Assembly (NCBI RefSeq): GCF_003048575.1
Contig: NZ_PIRZ01000002.1
Location: 124,001 to 188,000, forward strand
Length of the DNA: 64,000 nt
Direction: 5' to 3'
Source of the DNA: Campylobacter concisus
GTDB lineage: Bacteria; Campylobacterota; Campylobacteria; Campylobacterales; Campylobacteraceae
The translations under genes and the position numbers were made by a program. Shown piece after piece: positions 18,521-28,298 of the stretch. The notes below the pieces were generated by a model. It was not told the DNA's origin and did no database searches. It saw only the letters and a program-made list of their open reading frames with translations. Position 1 is the first letter of the stretch, and every line of letters begins with the position of its first letter.

Positions 18521-20836
18521 ATGAGAATAACAAACCAACTACGTTTTAGTCAGACTTTGCATGACTACCAAAAAAATATGACTGGTGTAAATAAAAGCTA
18601 CAAGCAGCTCTCAAATGGTTTGAAAATTCAAGATCCATACGATGGTGCTGCGACTTATAATGATGCAATGAGGCTTGATTATGAAGCGACTACTCTCACT
18701 CAAGTAGTTGATGCCACTGGTAAATCTGTAAATTTCTCAAAAAATACAGATAATGCATTACAAGAGTTTGAAAAACAGCTTGAAAATTTTAAGACAAAAG
18801 TAGTCCAAGCAGCTAGCAGCGTGCATAGTAAGACATCGCTAGAGGCTTTGGCAAATGATCTTCAAGGCATAAAAAATCACCTTGTGAATATTGCAAACAC
18901 TTCGGTTAATGGGCAGTTTTTGTTTTCTGGAAGCGCTGTTGATACAAAGCCAATAGATGGTGCAGGAAAGTATCAAGGCAACCGTGATTATATGAAAACA
19001 TCAGCCGGTGCTCAGGTTGAGCTTCCTTACAATATCCCAGGATATGATCTATTTTTAGGAAAAGACGGTGATTACAGTAAAATTTTGACCACAAATGTTC
19101 GTTTAGCTGATCAAACTAGAACCGACATCTCTTATGCGCCAAAATTTCTAAACGATAACAGCAAGATAAAAAATATGATCGGACTAAATTACGCTAGTGA
19201 TTCAGTGGTTAGAAGTGATGGCTCTTACAATGGCACAATAAATCCGGATTATGATTTTTTAGATAATTCAAATGTAAATTTTCCGGACACGTATTTTTTT
19301 ATGCAAGGCAAAAAGCCAGACGGTACGACATTTACTAGCAAATTTAAGATGAGTGCAAATACAACAATGGCTGGGCTTATGGAAAAAATCGGCATGGAAT
19401 TTGGCAATACAAAAACAACAAAGGTTGTTGATGTAAGCATAAATAATGATGGACAATTTAATATAAAAGATCTTACTAAAGGTAATCAAACTATTGACTT
19501 TCATATGGTTGCAGCCACATCAGTAGCACCAAATCGCGGTGCAATCGCTCAAAACAACGCACTTGATGCGGTAAATTCTCTTGAAGATCTTGAGACTATG
19601 GCAAATCGCGTTCCAAAAACAGTTCACATTACAGAATTTGTAAAAAGTAAATATCTTGACAAGGATGGAAATGCGACAAATGCATTTGACTATGATAAGG
19701 TTAGATTTGAAAGAAAGGATAATGAACTAATCGCAAATTTACCTCAAGTAGCTAGAAGAACGGGCGAATATGCAACAGATCAGACAAAGCTAAGCGAAGT
19801 CTCTGGTACAAAAGAGAGCTACGATAGAAATTTATATCCAAAAGATGTCGATGCTAGAAAGAGAGAGCTTTTTAATATCGACAACCAAGAGATAAAATTA
19901 CAAGTAAAGTCAATCACCGGTACAAAATATGACATAAAGGTAAAAATGGGCACAGCAGGGGGTACAAATACTCCAGTGCAATTTGAAATAACATCTACAC
20001 CACCAGGTGGCACACCTTCTGCACCTAGGACTTTAACAGTTTATAACTCAGATGAGTTTGGAAGTTACAGAACTTATGCTAGCGATTTTACTTATAGGCA
20101 GCTCATGGATATAGTTGCTATGGCAGCAAGTGATAATATCCCAAATCCTCCACATGCAGAAAACGCAAATTTTGATACAGATATTGAAAAAGTAAAAAGA
20201 GATCAAAACTATAATGCATATAAAGAAGCTCTATCAAAAACTAAAGGTGCAGTAGAGACAACTTTAGATGATCGTGGCAGAATGATTTTAACCGACAAGA
20301 CAAAATCAGTAACAAACATAGAAGTAACTATGTATGATTCAAAAAATAGCGATAAATTTGATGGAGATAGCACCGGCAGAGATACAGCCGGTAATGCTGG
20401 ACACGCTCAAGGAAAAGGCTCTGTTTTTAGCTTTAATGAAAATAATGCTTTAACTATTGATGAGCCAAGCACGAGCGTTTTTCAAGACCTTGATAATATG
20501 ATCGAAGCTGTTAGAAAGGGATATTATAGAGCTGATGCAAATAGTAATGACCCACGAAATACCGGCATGCAAGGTGCATTACAAAGGCTTGATCATTTAA
20601 TAGATCATGCAAATAAAGAGCTTACAAAGATCGGCTCTCAATCAAGACTTTTAACAGCTACAAAAGAGCGAGCCGAAGTAATGAAAGTGAATGTGCAAAC
20701 TGTTAAAAATGATGTAATTGATGCAGACTATGCGGAGTCATATCTGAAATTTACGCAGCTTTCACTATCTTATCAAGCAACTCTACAAGCAAGCGCAAAG
20801 ATAAATCAACTAAGCTTACTAAATTATTTAAATTAA
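18521..20836 (+). CDS. flgL: Flagellar hook-filament junction protein FlgL (HAP3)
   Basis: 771 residues. The conserved flagellin-like coiled-coil ends are present: MRITNQLRFSQTLHDYQKNM at the N-terminus and a C-terminus ending SAKINQLSLLNYLN. The large central part is surface-exposed and variable. The length far exceeds E. coli FlgL (317 aa) but is usual for Campylobacter. It is exported by the flagellar type III system and caps the hook for filament assembly. Regulated by the sigma-54 promoter at 18477; followed by its own terminator. Confidence 0.94.
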   Translation: MRITNQLRFSQTLHDYQKNMTGVNKSYKQLSNGLKIQDPYDGAATYNDAMRLDYEATTLTQVVDATGKSVNFSKNTDNALQEFEKQLENFKTKVVQAASSVHSKTSLEALANDLQGIKNHLVNIANTSVNGQFLFSGSAVDTKPIDGAGKYQGNRDYMKTSAGAQVELPYNIPGYDLFLGKDGDYSKILTTNVRLADQTRTDISYAPKFLNDNSKIKNMIGLNYASDSVVRSDGSYNGTINPDYDFLDNSNVNFPDTYFFMQGKKPDGTTFTSKFKMSANTTMAGLMEKIGMEFGNTKTTKVVDVSINNDGQFNIKDLTKGNQTIDFHMVAATSVAPNRGAIAQNNALDAVNSLEDLETMANRVPKTVHITEFVKSKYLDKDGNATNAFDYDKVRFERKDNELIANLPQVARRTGEYATDQTKLSEVSGTKESYDRNLYPKDVDARKRELFNIDNQEIKLQVKSITGTKYDIKVKMGTAGGTNTPVQFEITSTPPGGTPSAPRTLTVYNSDEFGSYRTYASDFTYRQLMDIVAMAASDNIPNPPHAENANFDTDIEKVKRDQNYNAYKEALSKTKGAVETTLDDRGRMILTDKTKSVTNIEVTMYDSKNSDKFDGDSTGRDTAGNAGHAQGKGSVFSFNENNALTIDEPSTSVFQDLDNMIEAVRKGYYRADANSNDPRNTGMQGALQRLDHLIDHANKELTKIGSQSRLLTATKERAEVMKVNVQTVKNDVIDADYAESYLKFTQLSLSYQATLQASAKINQLSLLNYLN

Positions 20837-20841
20837 AATTT

Positions 20842-20874
20842 AAATCAGCAGGCCACCTAGCTTGCTGATTTTTT
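20842..20874 (+). terminator. Terminator of flgL
   Basis: AAATCAGCA and TGCTGATTT pair around a 12-nt loop and are followed directly by TTTT, 6 nt after the flgL stop. Confidence 0.8.
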
Positions 20875-20894
20875 AAAATTAAACTCAAGCGTGC

Positions 20895-20900
20895 TATAAT
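20895..20900 (+). promoter_or_regulatory. -10 box (TATAAT) for ftsK
   Basis: TATAAT in GTGCTATAATAAGCC, 26 bp before the proposed ATT start of ftsK. Confidence 0.65.
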
Positions 20901-20925
20901 AAGCCTTTTTTATAAAGGATCTAAA

Positions 20926-23061
20926 ATTTTACGACATATCTTATTTACAATTTTTGTTTGCATTTTTATATATTTTGGTATCGCCACAGCTGCTCCAACT
21001 GCTGATTTTGTTGGCTCACTTGGACAAAGCCTTGGTATTTTAAATATCAAATATTTTGGACTTATTGCGTATGTTTATCCATTTTTATTGATCATTTTGG
21101 GCTATTTTGTCTATAAAAATTTTAAAAAATTTGACTTTGATTTTGCTCAGTTTTTGATAGGAATTTTTCTCTTTTTTGTAGCTTTTTTGATGTTTCAAGC
21201 CTTGAGCACTTCTAGCATAAATGGCGGTATAATTGGAAATTTCATAGTTAGTGCCTTAAAAGAGGTGATCGGCTCTATCGGCACTGCGGTTGCTATACTT
21301 ATGATGTTTATTATTTCACTTGGGCTTGCTTTTAGAGAAAATTTTATCATTGTTTTAAGAAAGGCTTTTGTCGATAGAGAGCCAAAAAGCTACGAGGCGA
21401 GTAAAAATTTAAAAGATATAAAACCAAAACAAATCCCAAAGATAGAACGCAAAAGACAAAAGAATAATGATATAAAAGAAGAAGAGCTTATCGAAGCTCA
21501 GGTACTAAATGATGATGAGCAGAATTTAGATGAAGAGCTAGAGCCTGAGCTAGAAAAAGAGAGCAGGGCCTCAACTATAAACGGAGTTGAAATTTTAAAC
21601 GAAGTGGCTGAAAACAAGAAGTTGCTTGATCAAATAGAGCGAGGAAATGTGGAAAAGCCAAAGAATTTTGTCTTGCCACCGCTTAAATTTTTAAACGATC
21701 CGCCAAAACGCTCGCATAGTGTCAATGAAACGGAAATCGATCAGCAAATTTCTAATTTGCTTGATAAACTCCGTAAGTTTAAAATAGACGGCGATGTGGT
21801 TAGAACTTATACTGGGCCTATCGTCACGACATTTGAGTTTCGTCCAGCCCCACATATCAAGGTAAGTAAAATTTTAACGCTTCAAGATGACCTAGCGATG
21901 GCACTAAAGGCTCAAACTATCCGTCTCCAAGCGCCGATCCCCGGCAAAGATGTCGTAGGCATCGAGGTGCCAAATCAAAATTTAGAAACTATATATCTAA
22001 AAGAAATTTTAGAGAGCGAAGTCTTTAAAAACGCAAGTAGCCCACTAACTATGGCACTTGGCAAAGATATCGTTGGTGCTCCTTTTGTGACTGATCTTAA
22101 AAAGCTACCTCATTTGCTAATCGCTGGAACTACAGGATCAGGCAAGAGTGTGGGTATAAATGCGATGCTTTTAAGCCTGCTTTATAGAAATAGCCCACAA
22201 ACTTTGCGTCTAATGATGATAGATCCAAAAATGCTTGAATTTAGCATATATAACGATATTCCGCACCTTTTGACACCGGTCATTACAGAGGCTAAAAAAG
22301 CGATCACTGCACTTGCCAATATGGTCGCTGAAATGGAGCGAAGATATAAGATAATGAGCCAAACTCGTACGAAAAATATAGAGAGCTACAATGAAAAGAT
22401 GAAAGAGGAGGGCGGTGAGCAGTTTCCATACATCGTTGTGATCATCGACGAGCTTGCTGACCTTATGATGACTAGTGGCAAGGATGTAGAGCTTTATATC
22501 GGCCGCCTAGCACAGATGGCAAGGGCTAGCGGCATACACTTGATAGTGGCAACCCAGCGCCCAAGTGTTGATGTCGTGACTGGCCTTATAAAGGCAAATT
22601 TACCAAGTAGGATAAGCTATAGGGTAGGGCAGAGAATCGATAGTAAGGTCATCTTGGATCAAATGGGAGCTGAGAGCTTGCTCGGACGCGGAGATATGCT
22701 GTTTACGCCTCCTGGAAGTCCTGGTGTGATAAGACTGCATGCGCCTTTTGCGAGCGAAAAAGAGATAGAGACAATCGTAAATTTCTTAAAAGAGCAACAA
22801 GATGTAGTTTATGATGAGAAATTTTTAATAGAAGAAGGCACAAGCGGAAGTGTGGCCGCTGGTACTCTAGGAGAAGATGAGCTTGACGAGCTTTACGAAG
22901 AGGCCAAAGAGATCATTTTAAGTGAGCAAAAAACGTCGATCAGTTATCTGCAAAGACGTTTAAAAATAGGTTATAACAAAGCTGCAAATATAATCGAACA
23001 AATGGAAAGAATGGGTGTTTTAAGTCCAGTGAATGCAAAAGGACAAAGAGAAATTTTATAG
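20926..23061 (+). CDS. ftsK: DNA translocase FtsK, apparently ATT-initiated
   Basis: Septal DNA translocase that clears chromosome ends at division. It has an N-terminal hydrophobic domain of about four helices, an acidic/basic linker, then the RecA-like motor with Walker A in TTGSGKSVG, Walker B VIIDELADL, and the C-terminal gamma winged helix (TSISYLQRRLKIGYNKAANIIEQME) that reads KOPS. The frame continues upstream of the first usual start (TTG at 21088) and encodes the missing first helix (LFTIFVCIFIYFGIATA). The only codon with a well-placed AAAGGA (6 nt) is ATT at 20926. That gives 711 residues. Confidence 0.88.
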   Translation: MLRHILFTIFVCIFIYFGIATAAPTADFVGSLGQSLGILNIKYFGLIAYVYPFLLIILGYFVYKNFKKFDFDFAQFLIGIFLFFVAFLMFQALSTSSINGGIIGNFIVSALKEVIGSIGTAVAILMMFIISLGLAFRENFIIVLRKAFVDREPKSYEASKNLKDIKPKQIPKIERKRQKNNDIKEEELIEAQVLNDDEQNLDEELEPELEKESRASTINGVEILNEVAENKKLLDQIERGNVEKPKNFVLPPLKFLNDPPKRSHSVNETEIDQQISNLLDKLRKFKIDGDVVRTYTGPIVTTFEFRPAPHIKVSKILTLQDDLAMALKAQTIRLQAPIPGKDVVGIEVPNQNLETIYLKEILESEVFKNASSPLTMALGKDIVGAPFVTDLKKLPHLLIAGTTGSGKSVGINAMLLSLLYRNSPQTLRLMMIDPKMLEFSIYNDIPHLLTPVITEAKKAITALANMVAEMERRYKIMSQTRTKNIESYNEKMKEEGGEQFPYIVVIIDELADLMMTSGKDVELYIGRLAQMARASGIHLIVATQRPSVDVVTGLIKANLPSRISYRVGQRIDSKVILDQMGAESLLGRGDMLFTPPGSPGVIRLHAPFASEKEIETIVNFLKEQQDVVYDEKFLIEEGTSGSVAAGTLGEDELDELYEEAKEIILSEQKTSISYLQRRLKIGYNKAANIIEQMERMGVLSPVNAKGQREIL

Positions 23062-23168
23062 CTAAAGTCATAAATTGCTTTAATTTTAGAATTTTAATTT
23101 TTATTAAAATTCTAAAAAGTCTTGACAAAGCACATTAAAATCTATATAATTACAATTCTTAAAAACAT

Positions 23169-23243
23169 TGGGGTATCGCCAAGCGGTAAGGCAACTGGTT
23201 TTGGTCCAGTCATCCAGAGGTTCGAATCCTCTTACCCCATCCA
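23169..23243 (+). tRNA. tRNA-Gln (TTG)
   Basis: Acceptor TGGGGTA/TACCCCA, anticodon stem ACTGG/CCAGT with loop TTTTGGT giving TTG, T-arm GTTCGAATC, encoded CCA. Confidence 0.97.
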
Positions 23244-23268
23244 CTTTTAAATCCAAAATAATCCTTGT

Positions 23269-23343
<75 letters not shown>

Positions 23344-23371
23344 AATGCCCATTACTTTTACCACCTAAAAA

Positions 23372-23815
23372 CTAAACGCCAACCCCTATGCCATCGCGTA
23401 TATCCTCTACATTAAGATGGACATAGTGCAAGCTACTCTTAATATCCTTATGACCCATAAATCTCATTAATTTATGAGCATTAAATCCTTTCAAACTCAC
23501 TAACCTAGAAGCCACTGTATGGCGTAATACATATAGTCCGTGAGTATTGTTTTCTCCCTTGTATCCTAGATGGTTTCTTACAGCCCATCACATACGATTT
23601 GCTGTATCGTGGTTTAGATGAGTTATGGGGCACTTATCTAGTGGCAAATCTTTGCAGTTATCATAAGCCCCTTGAGATACCCAGTAGTAAGCCATACGAA
23701 GCACTTGGTCGTCTTTTGTTTCAGTAAAGAGAGTTTGCGTGCCTCTATTTTACTTACGCTATCAGCTATCTCTAAGCGTTGCTTTATGGCTTTAAAGACT
23801 AGAATGGTTTTATTT
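23372..23815 (-). pseudogene. Tyrosine recombinase (phage-type integrase) remnant
   Basis: Minus-strand translation ends in a clear integrase catalytic C-terminus: LRHTVASRLVSLKGF, KLMRFMGHKDI, and LHYVHLNVEDI with the nucleophile Tyr. An in-frame TGA at 23588-23590 follows DTANRM, and a frameshift near 23735-23745 separates TETKDDQVLRMAYYW from the upstream piece FKAIKQRLEIADSVSKIEARK. The N-terminal half and the first catalytic Arg region are gone. It lies 29 nt from tRNA-fMet with its 3' end toward the tRNA, as left by an element that integrated there. The rest of 23816-23931 is AT-rich with nothing recognisable. Confidence 0.85.
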
Positions 23816-23931
23816 TAATATGTAAAAAGAAAGATTAGTAAAAATAGGTTTCATAACTTTTAAATATAAAAAGAGAAATTCCCATCTGCTATATGTTTTA
23901 TGGATTATTAGTATAAATTTAAAAATACAGG

Positions 23932-23947
23932 AGGGGCGAATGCCCCT
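23932..23947 (-). terminator. Terminator of the cytochrome c gene
   Basis: AGGGGC-GAAT-GCCCCT hairpin directly after the stop codon of the cytochrome gene; the T-run after it on the minus strand is short and displaced. Confidence 0.6.
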
Positions 23948-23952
23948 AATTA

Positions 23953-24255
23953 TTATTTTAAAGTTTGGATGTATTCAGCTACTGCTTTTGCATCTTCGTC
24001 GCTCATTGGAGTAGCGATTGGTTTCATCATAGCGCCAAGACCAAATTTATTTGCTCCTGTTTTATAACCCTTTAGTGCCTCTTCGATAGCTGCTGCATCA
24101 AGAGATGTTAAAGCTGGAACTTTATTATTGAACATTTTTTCAGCTTTCGCACCATGACAGGCGATGCATTTTTTGTAGATAGCAGCACCATCTGCAGCAA
24201 AGGCAGCAGTTGAAAGTAGAGCCGCAACGCTAGAAACAATTAGTAATTTTTTCAT
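23953..24255 (-). CDS. Periplasmic cytochrome c553-type protein
   Basis: 100 residues: signal peptide ending TAAFA-A, then a single haem site CIACH (Cys30, Cys33, His34) and Met-rich GLGAMMKPIATPM providing the distal Met ligand, and a C-terminal helix AKAVAEYIQTLK. Size and layout match the epsilonproteobacterial cytochrome c553 that shuttles electrons from the bc1 complex to the cbb3 oxidase. Monocistronic. Confidence 0.92.
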   Translation of the reverse strand: MKKLLIVSSVAALLSTAAFAADGAAIYKKCIACHGAKAEKMFNNKVPALTSLDAAAIEEALKGYKTGANKFGLGAMMKPIATPMSDEDAKAVAEYIQTLK

Positions 24256-24334
24256 TTTTCATCCTTTGTAAAAAAGTTTATGCATTATAGTACAAAAAGG
24301 TAAATTCGCAAGAAGCTAGTTAAAATATTTTGGC

Positions 24335-24340
24335 TATAAT
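24335..24340 (+). promoter_or_regulatory. -10 box of the heptose operon, implying a leaderless mRNA
   Basis: TATAAT in TTGGCTATAATCACC ends 6 nt before the gmhB ATG at 24347, so the expected transcription start coincides with the A of ATG. No ribosome-binding site can be seen. Confidence 0.65.
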
Positions 24341-24346
24341 CACCAA

Positions 24347-24862
24347 ATGAATAAAAATGAGCCTATTAAAGCACTTTTTCTGGATCGAGACGGCGTAATA
24401 AACGAAGATGCTGGATATGTTTGCGAGATCAAAGACTTTAAATTTATCGATGGCATTTTTGACGCATTGAGAGAATTTAGCGATGCTGGCTATAAGCTCT
24501 TTGTCGTGACAAATCAATCAGGTATCGGAAGAGGCTACTACACGCAGGAGCAGTTTGACGCTCTAACTAAATTTATGCTTGAAATTTTCAAAAAAGAGCA
24601 AATTTTTATCACCAAAGTCTACTTTTGCCCACACGCTCCAGAGGCGGATTGCGCTTGTAGAAAACCAAATCCAAAAATGATACTTGATGCTTGCAAAGAG
24701 TTTAACATAGACCTTGAAAACTCGCTCATGATAGGCGATAAGCCAAGTGACATCGAGGCTGGCAAAAGGGCAGGTGTTGGTAGAAATTTCTTGCTTGATA
24801 GCATAAATTTTAAAGATGTAAGAGATGTTTTAAATAAGCTAAAAAAGGAAAAATCACTATGA
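24347..24862 (+). CDS. gmhB: D-glycero-D-manno-heptose 1,7-bisphosphate 7-phosphatase
   Basis: 171 residues of the HAD phosphatase class: FLDRDGVINED with nucleophile Asp13 and acid/base Asp15, VVTNQSGIGRG, the zinc-type cysteine loop CPHAPEADCACRKP, and MIGDKPSDIEAG. It removes the 7-phosphate in ADP-heptose synthesis. It is the first gene of a four-gene heptose operon; its stop overlaps hldD by 4 nt. The ATG lies at the predicted transcription start. Confidence 0.95.
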   Translation: MNKNEPIKALFLDRDGVINEDAGYVCEIKDFKFIDGIFDALREFSDAGYKLFVVTNQSGIGRGYYTQEQFDALTKFMLEIFKKEQIFITKVYFCPHAPEADCACRKPNPKMILDACKEFNIDLENSLMIGDKPSDIEAGKRAGVGRNFLLDSINFKDVRDVLNKLKKEKSL

Positions 24863-25848
24863 ATTTAAATGGAAAAAAGATAGTTATAACTGGAGGCGCT
24901 GGCTTTATTGGCTCAGCCTTAGCGCATTATTTTGATGAAAATTACAAAGATGCTCACGTGCTTGTCGTGGATAAATTTAGAAACGATGAGACATTTAGCA
25001 ATGGCAACCTAAAAAGCTTTGGCCATTTTAAAAATTTACTTGGCTTTAAGGGTGAAATTTACGCTGGAGACATCAACGATCCTAGTACGCTTGAAAAGAT
25101 AAAGAGCTTTCGTCCAGACGTTATCTACCATGAGGCAGCGATTTCTGACACGACCGTAAAAGAGCAAGACGAGCTAATAAAAACAAATGTAAACGCATTT
25201 GTAAATTTGCTTGATATCTGCGAGAGTTTGGGCGCAAAGATGATCTATGCAAGCTCTGGAGCGACTTACGGCAACGCAAAGAGCCCACAAACCGTCGGCG
25301 AGTGCGAAGCGCCAAATAATGTCTATGGCTTTAGCAAACTAAGCATGGATAATATCAATAAAATTTACGCAAAGCGTGGCGTGAGCGTTGTTGGGCTGAG
25401 GTATTTTAATGTCTTTGGTAAAGGCGAGTTTTTCAAAAATAAAACCGCCTCGATGGTGCTGCAGTTTGGTCTGCAAATTTTAGCTGGCAAGACCCCAAGG
25501 CTCTTTGAGGGTAGCGACCAGATCAAGCGTGACTTTGTCTATATAAAAGATATCATTGAGGCAAACATAAAAGCACTTGACGCGCCAAGTGGCGTCTATA
25601 ACGCAGCTACTGGCAAGGCAAGAAGCTTTCAAGATATCGCCGACATCTTGCAGCGTGAGATCGGCGTAAATTTAGGCAATGAATACATAAAAAACCCATT
25701 TATCGGCTCATATCAGTTTCACACTGAGGCCGACGTAGCTCCAGCTCGCGAGGCATTTGGTTTTAGCGCGACTTGGAGCTTGGAAGAGGCAATAAAAGAC
25801 TACTTGCCAGAAATAAAGAGAATTTATAAGGAAGAGCTAAATGGCTAA
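24859..25848 (+). CDS. hldD: ADP-L-glycero-D-manno-heptose 6-epimerase
   Basis: 329-residue short-chain dehydrogenase/epimerase with NAD(P)-binding GGAGFIGSALAHYF, DTTVKEQDELIKTN and the catalytic YGFSKLSMD (Tyr-x3-Lys). It converts ADP-D,D-heptose to the L,D form used in the LOS inner core. Overlaps gmhB by 4 nt and hldE by 8 nt, so translation is coupled. Confidence 0.95.
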   Translation: MNLNGKKIVITGGAGFIGSALAHYFDENYKDAHVLVVDKFRNDETFSNGNLKSFGHFKNLLGFKGEIYAGDINDPSTLEKIKSFRPDVIYHEAAISDTTVKEQDELIKTNVNAFVNLLDICESLGAKMIYASSGATYGNAKSPQTVGECEAPNNVYGFSKLSMDNINKIYAKRGVSVVGLRYFNVFGKGEFFKNKTASMVLQFGLQILAGKTPRLFEGSDQIKRDFVYIKDIIEANIKALDAPSGVYNAATGKARSFQDIADILQREIGVNLGNEYIKNPFIGSYQFHTEADVAPAREAFGFSATWSLEEAIKDYLPEIKRIYKEELNG

Positions 25849-27259
25849 GAGAGTTAAAATTTTAGTCGTCGGCGATCTCATGCTAGATCACTACATCTGG
25901 GGCAGTTGTGAGCGCATCTCGCCTGAAGCTCCAGTGCAGGTTGTAAAGATAAATAACGAAACCTACACGCTTGGTGGCGCTGGCAATGTGGTGAGAAATT
26001 TGCTTTCCCTTGGTGCAAACGTGAGCGTGGCTAGCGTCTTAGGAGATGATGAGGCTGGCAAAAAGATAAAAGAGAGGCTCGCTGAGCTAAACGTAAAAGA
26101 TGAGCTCATACTCACCGAAAAAGGACGCGAAAGCTCGATAAAAAGCCGTATTATGGCATCGCACCAGCAAGTTGTCAGGATCGATAAAGAGAGCGTTGTT
26201 AAGATAAATTTAGAAGATGAACTCGTCTCAAAAGTAAAAGAAAACCTTGCAAATTTTAAGGCCGTCTTGCTAAGTGACTACGGTAAAGGCGTGCTTAGCG
26301 AAAAGGTCTGCCAAGAGATCATAGACGAGTGCGTGAAGCTAAAAATCCCAGTGCTTATCGATCCAAAAGGCAGCGACTACTCAAAGTACAAAAACGCGAC
26401 CCTTCTAACGCCAAATAAAAAAGAGGCGAGCGAGGCTACAAATTTAAAGATAAAAGACAAGGCCGAGCTTGAAAAGGCGATAAAACAGCTAAAAGACAGG
26501 CTAAATTTAACCTATTCGATCATCACGATCTCAGAAGAGGGCATCGCGCTATATGATGACAGACTACACATTTTTGCCGCTAAAGCAAAAGAGGTCTTTG
26601 ACGTCACTGGTGCTGGAGATACGGTGCTTGCCACACTTGGCTATATGCTGGCAAATGGAGCTGATATAAAAGAGGCGATAAAGATAGCAAACCTCGCAGC
26701 AGCCGTCGTCGTGGCGAAGATCGGTAGTGCAACGGCTAGCTTTAGCGAGATCGAACAGCTGCTAAATAGCTCATTTGGGGCAAATTTCGAGCACAAGCTT
26801 AAAAGCGTTGAGGAGCTAGAAGAAATTTTGAGCCAAAAGGGCAAGAAAAAGGTCGTTTTTACAAATGGCTGCTTTGATATACTGCACGCTGGACACGTAA
26901 AATACCTAGCGCGAGCAAGAGAGCTTGGCGATCTTTTAGTTGTCGGACTAAACTCAGACGCTTCAGTAAAGAGACTAAAAGGCGAGGCAAGACCTATAAA
27001 CTCACAAGATGATAGAGCATGCGTGCTAAGTGGGCTTGGATTTGTTGATTATGTCGTGATTTTTGATGAGGATACGCCTTTAAATTTGATAACACAGATA
27101 AAGCCTGATGTGCTTGTAAAAGGGGCTGATTATAAAGACAAAGAGGTCATTGGTAGCGATATCGTAAAAGAGGTCAGGCTGATTGACTTTGTCGAGGGTA
27201 AAAGCACAACAGGGATAATAAAAAGGATAAAAGATGCTAAAAACAATGATAAAAAATGA
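25841..27259 (+). CDS. hldE: Bifunctional heptose-7-phosphate kinase / heptose-1-phosphate adenylyltransferase
   Basis: 472 residues with two fused domains. The N-terminal PfkB-type sugar kinase has [15 protein letters not shown] and the GAGDT catalytic motif ([12 protein letters not shown]). The C-terminal nucleotidyltransferase begins [17 protein letters not shown], with the HxGH signature. It phosphorylates D-glycero-D-manno-heptose 7-phosphate and later adds AMP. Domain order is that of E. coli HldE. Overlaps gmhA by 26 nt. Confidence 0.96.
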   Translation: MAKRVKILVVGDLMLDHYIWGSCERISPEAPVQVVKINNETYTLGGAGNVVRNLLSLGANVSVASVLGDDEAGKKIKERLAELNVKDELILTEKGRESSIKSRIMASHQQVVRIDKESVVKINLEDELVSKVKENLANFKAVLLSDYGKGVLSEKVCQEIIDECVKLKIPVLIDPKGSDYSKYKNATLLTPNKKEASEATNLKIKDKAELEKAIKQLKDRLNLTYSIITISEEGIALYDDRLHIFAAKAKEVFDVTGAGDTVLATLGYMLANGADIKEAIKIANLAAAVVVAKIGSATASFSEIEQLLNSSFGANFEHKLKSVEELEEILSQKGKKKVVFTNGCFDILHAGHVKYLARARELGDLLVVGLNSDASVKRLKGEARPINSQDDRACVLSGLGFVDYVVIFDEDTPLNLITQIKPDVLVKGADYKDKEVIGSDIVKEVRLIDFVEGKSTTGIIKRIKDAKNNDKK

Positions 27260-27803
27260 GCTCGAGGCTCACCAAAAGACCTTTAGTGAGCATGTAAATT
27301 TGCTTGATAACTTAGAGCGTGCTTGCCAGATGGTAGCTGATACGCTAAAAAATGGTAAAAAGGTGCTTATATGTGGCAACGGCGGCTCTGCAGCGGACGC
27401 TCAGCATTTTGCAGCTGAGCTAACTGGCAGATATAAAAGCGAGCGCCAACCACTTCCTGGCATCGCGCTAACCACTGATACTTCGGCACTTACAGCCATT
27501 GGCAACGACTACGGCTTTGACTATGTTTTTTCACGTCAGTTTGAGGCTTTGGCTCAGCCAGGTGACTTGCTCGTGGCGATCTCAACAAGCGGCAACAGCA
27601 AAAATGTCCTTGAAGCTATAAAAAGTGCCAAGAAAATGGGCGCGTCAGTGCTTGGACTAAGCGGTAAAGGAGGTGGCGCTATGAATGAAGGATGTGATCT
27701 AAATTTAGTTGTTAGCTCAAGCGATACAGCAAGAATTCAAGAGTCGCACATATTTTTTATTCACACGATCTGTCAGGCCGTGGACGAGGCTTTTAGGGGT
27801 TAA
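27234..27803 (+). CDS. gmhA: Sedoheptulose 7-phosphate isomerase
   Basis: 189 residues of SIS-fold isomerase: [20 protein letters not shown] binds the sugar phosphate, and [17 protein letters not shown] is the second SIS motif. It catalyses the first committed step of heptose synthesis. The start ATG at 27234 has AGGA 6-7 nt upstream within hldE; an ATG four codons later is a weaker choice. The next gene follows by 1 nt. Confidence 0.95.
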   Translation: MLKTMIKNELEAHQKTFSEHVNLLDNLERACQMVADTLKNGKKVLICGNGGSAADAQHFAAELTGRYKSERQPLPGIALTTDTSALTAIGNDYGFDYVFSRQFEALAQPGDLLVAISTSGNSKNVLEAIKSAKKMGASVLGLSGKGGGAMNEGCDLNLVVSSSDTARIQESHIFFIHTICQAVDEAFRG

Positions 27804-27804
27804 T

Positions 27805-28200
27805 ATGCAAGAAGCGATGGATAAATTTTTAAGTGATCCTAGCGAGAAAAATGAGGTAAATTTGATAGCGGCTTTAAAAAAGGCTAGCTTTTTCGCTCCG
27901 GTGCTTTTAAATCAAGCACTCGCAAAGCCTGATGGCGGCGTAGTCTATGAGGAGGAGGGCTCAAATATCAAATTTATCCTACTTGAAGATGAGGGCGAGA
28001 AGCTTAGCTATTTTCCAGCATTTACTAGCAAAGAGGCGATGAAGCTTTGGCGAAACGACAGTGAGCAAGAGAGCATTGAGATAGGGCTAAAAGAGTATCT
28101 TGCGATGCTAAAAGAGAGCAGCTACGCTGGAGTCGTGGTTGATGCTTTTAGCTATGATTTTATTCTTAAAAAAGAGCAGATAGAAAAAATTTTAGACTAA
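27805..28200 (+). CDS. SseB-family N-terminal domain protein
   Basis: 131 residues starting MQEAMDKFLSDP one base after the gmhA stop. A longer upstream frame exists but runs through gmhA and is not credible. The body (ALKKASFFAPVLL, EGEKLSYFPAFTSKEAMKLW, GVVVDAFSYDFIL) matches the SseB N-terminal domain, found in enhanced-serine-sensitivity protein and type III secretion partners. Function unknown; it ends the heptose operon and may simply be carried with it. Confidence 0.75.
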   Translation: MQEAMDKFLSDPSEKNEVNLIAALKKASFFAPVLLNQALAKPDGGVVYEEEGSNIKFILLEDEGEKLSYFPAFTSKEAMKLWRNDSEQESIEIGLKEYLAMLKESSYAGVVVDAFSYDFILKKEQIEKILD

Positions 28201-28298
28201 AATTTTCATCGCACTATTGCCAAAGTCGCTGATTTGCTATTTAGCAAGTTTTTATTAATTTTAAGCTAAAATCAGCCAAGCTAAATTTAAGGAAAAAA

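Noticed and set aside
21071-21073. ATG at 21071 as the ftsK start
   Set aside because: It is out of frame with ftsK, so it cannot be the start.
27709-27804. N-terminal extension of the SseB-like gene inside gmhA
   Set aside because: The extension has no family similarity, and a proper start follows the gmhA stop by one base.
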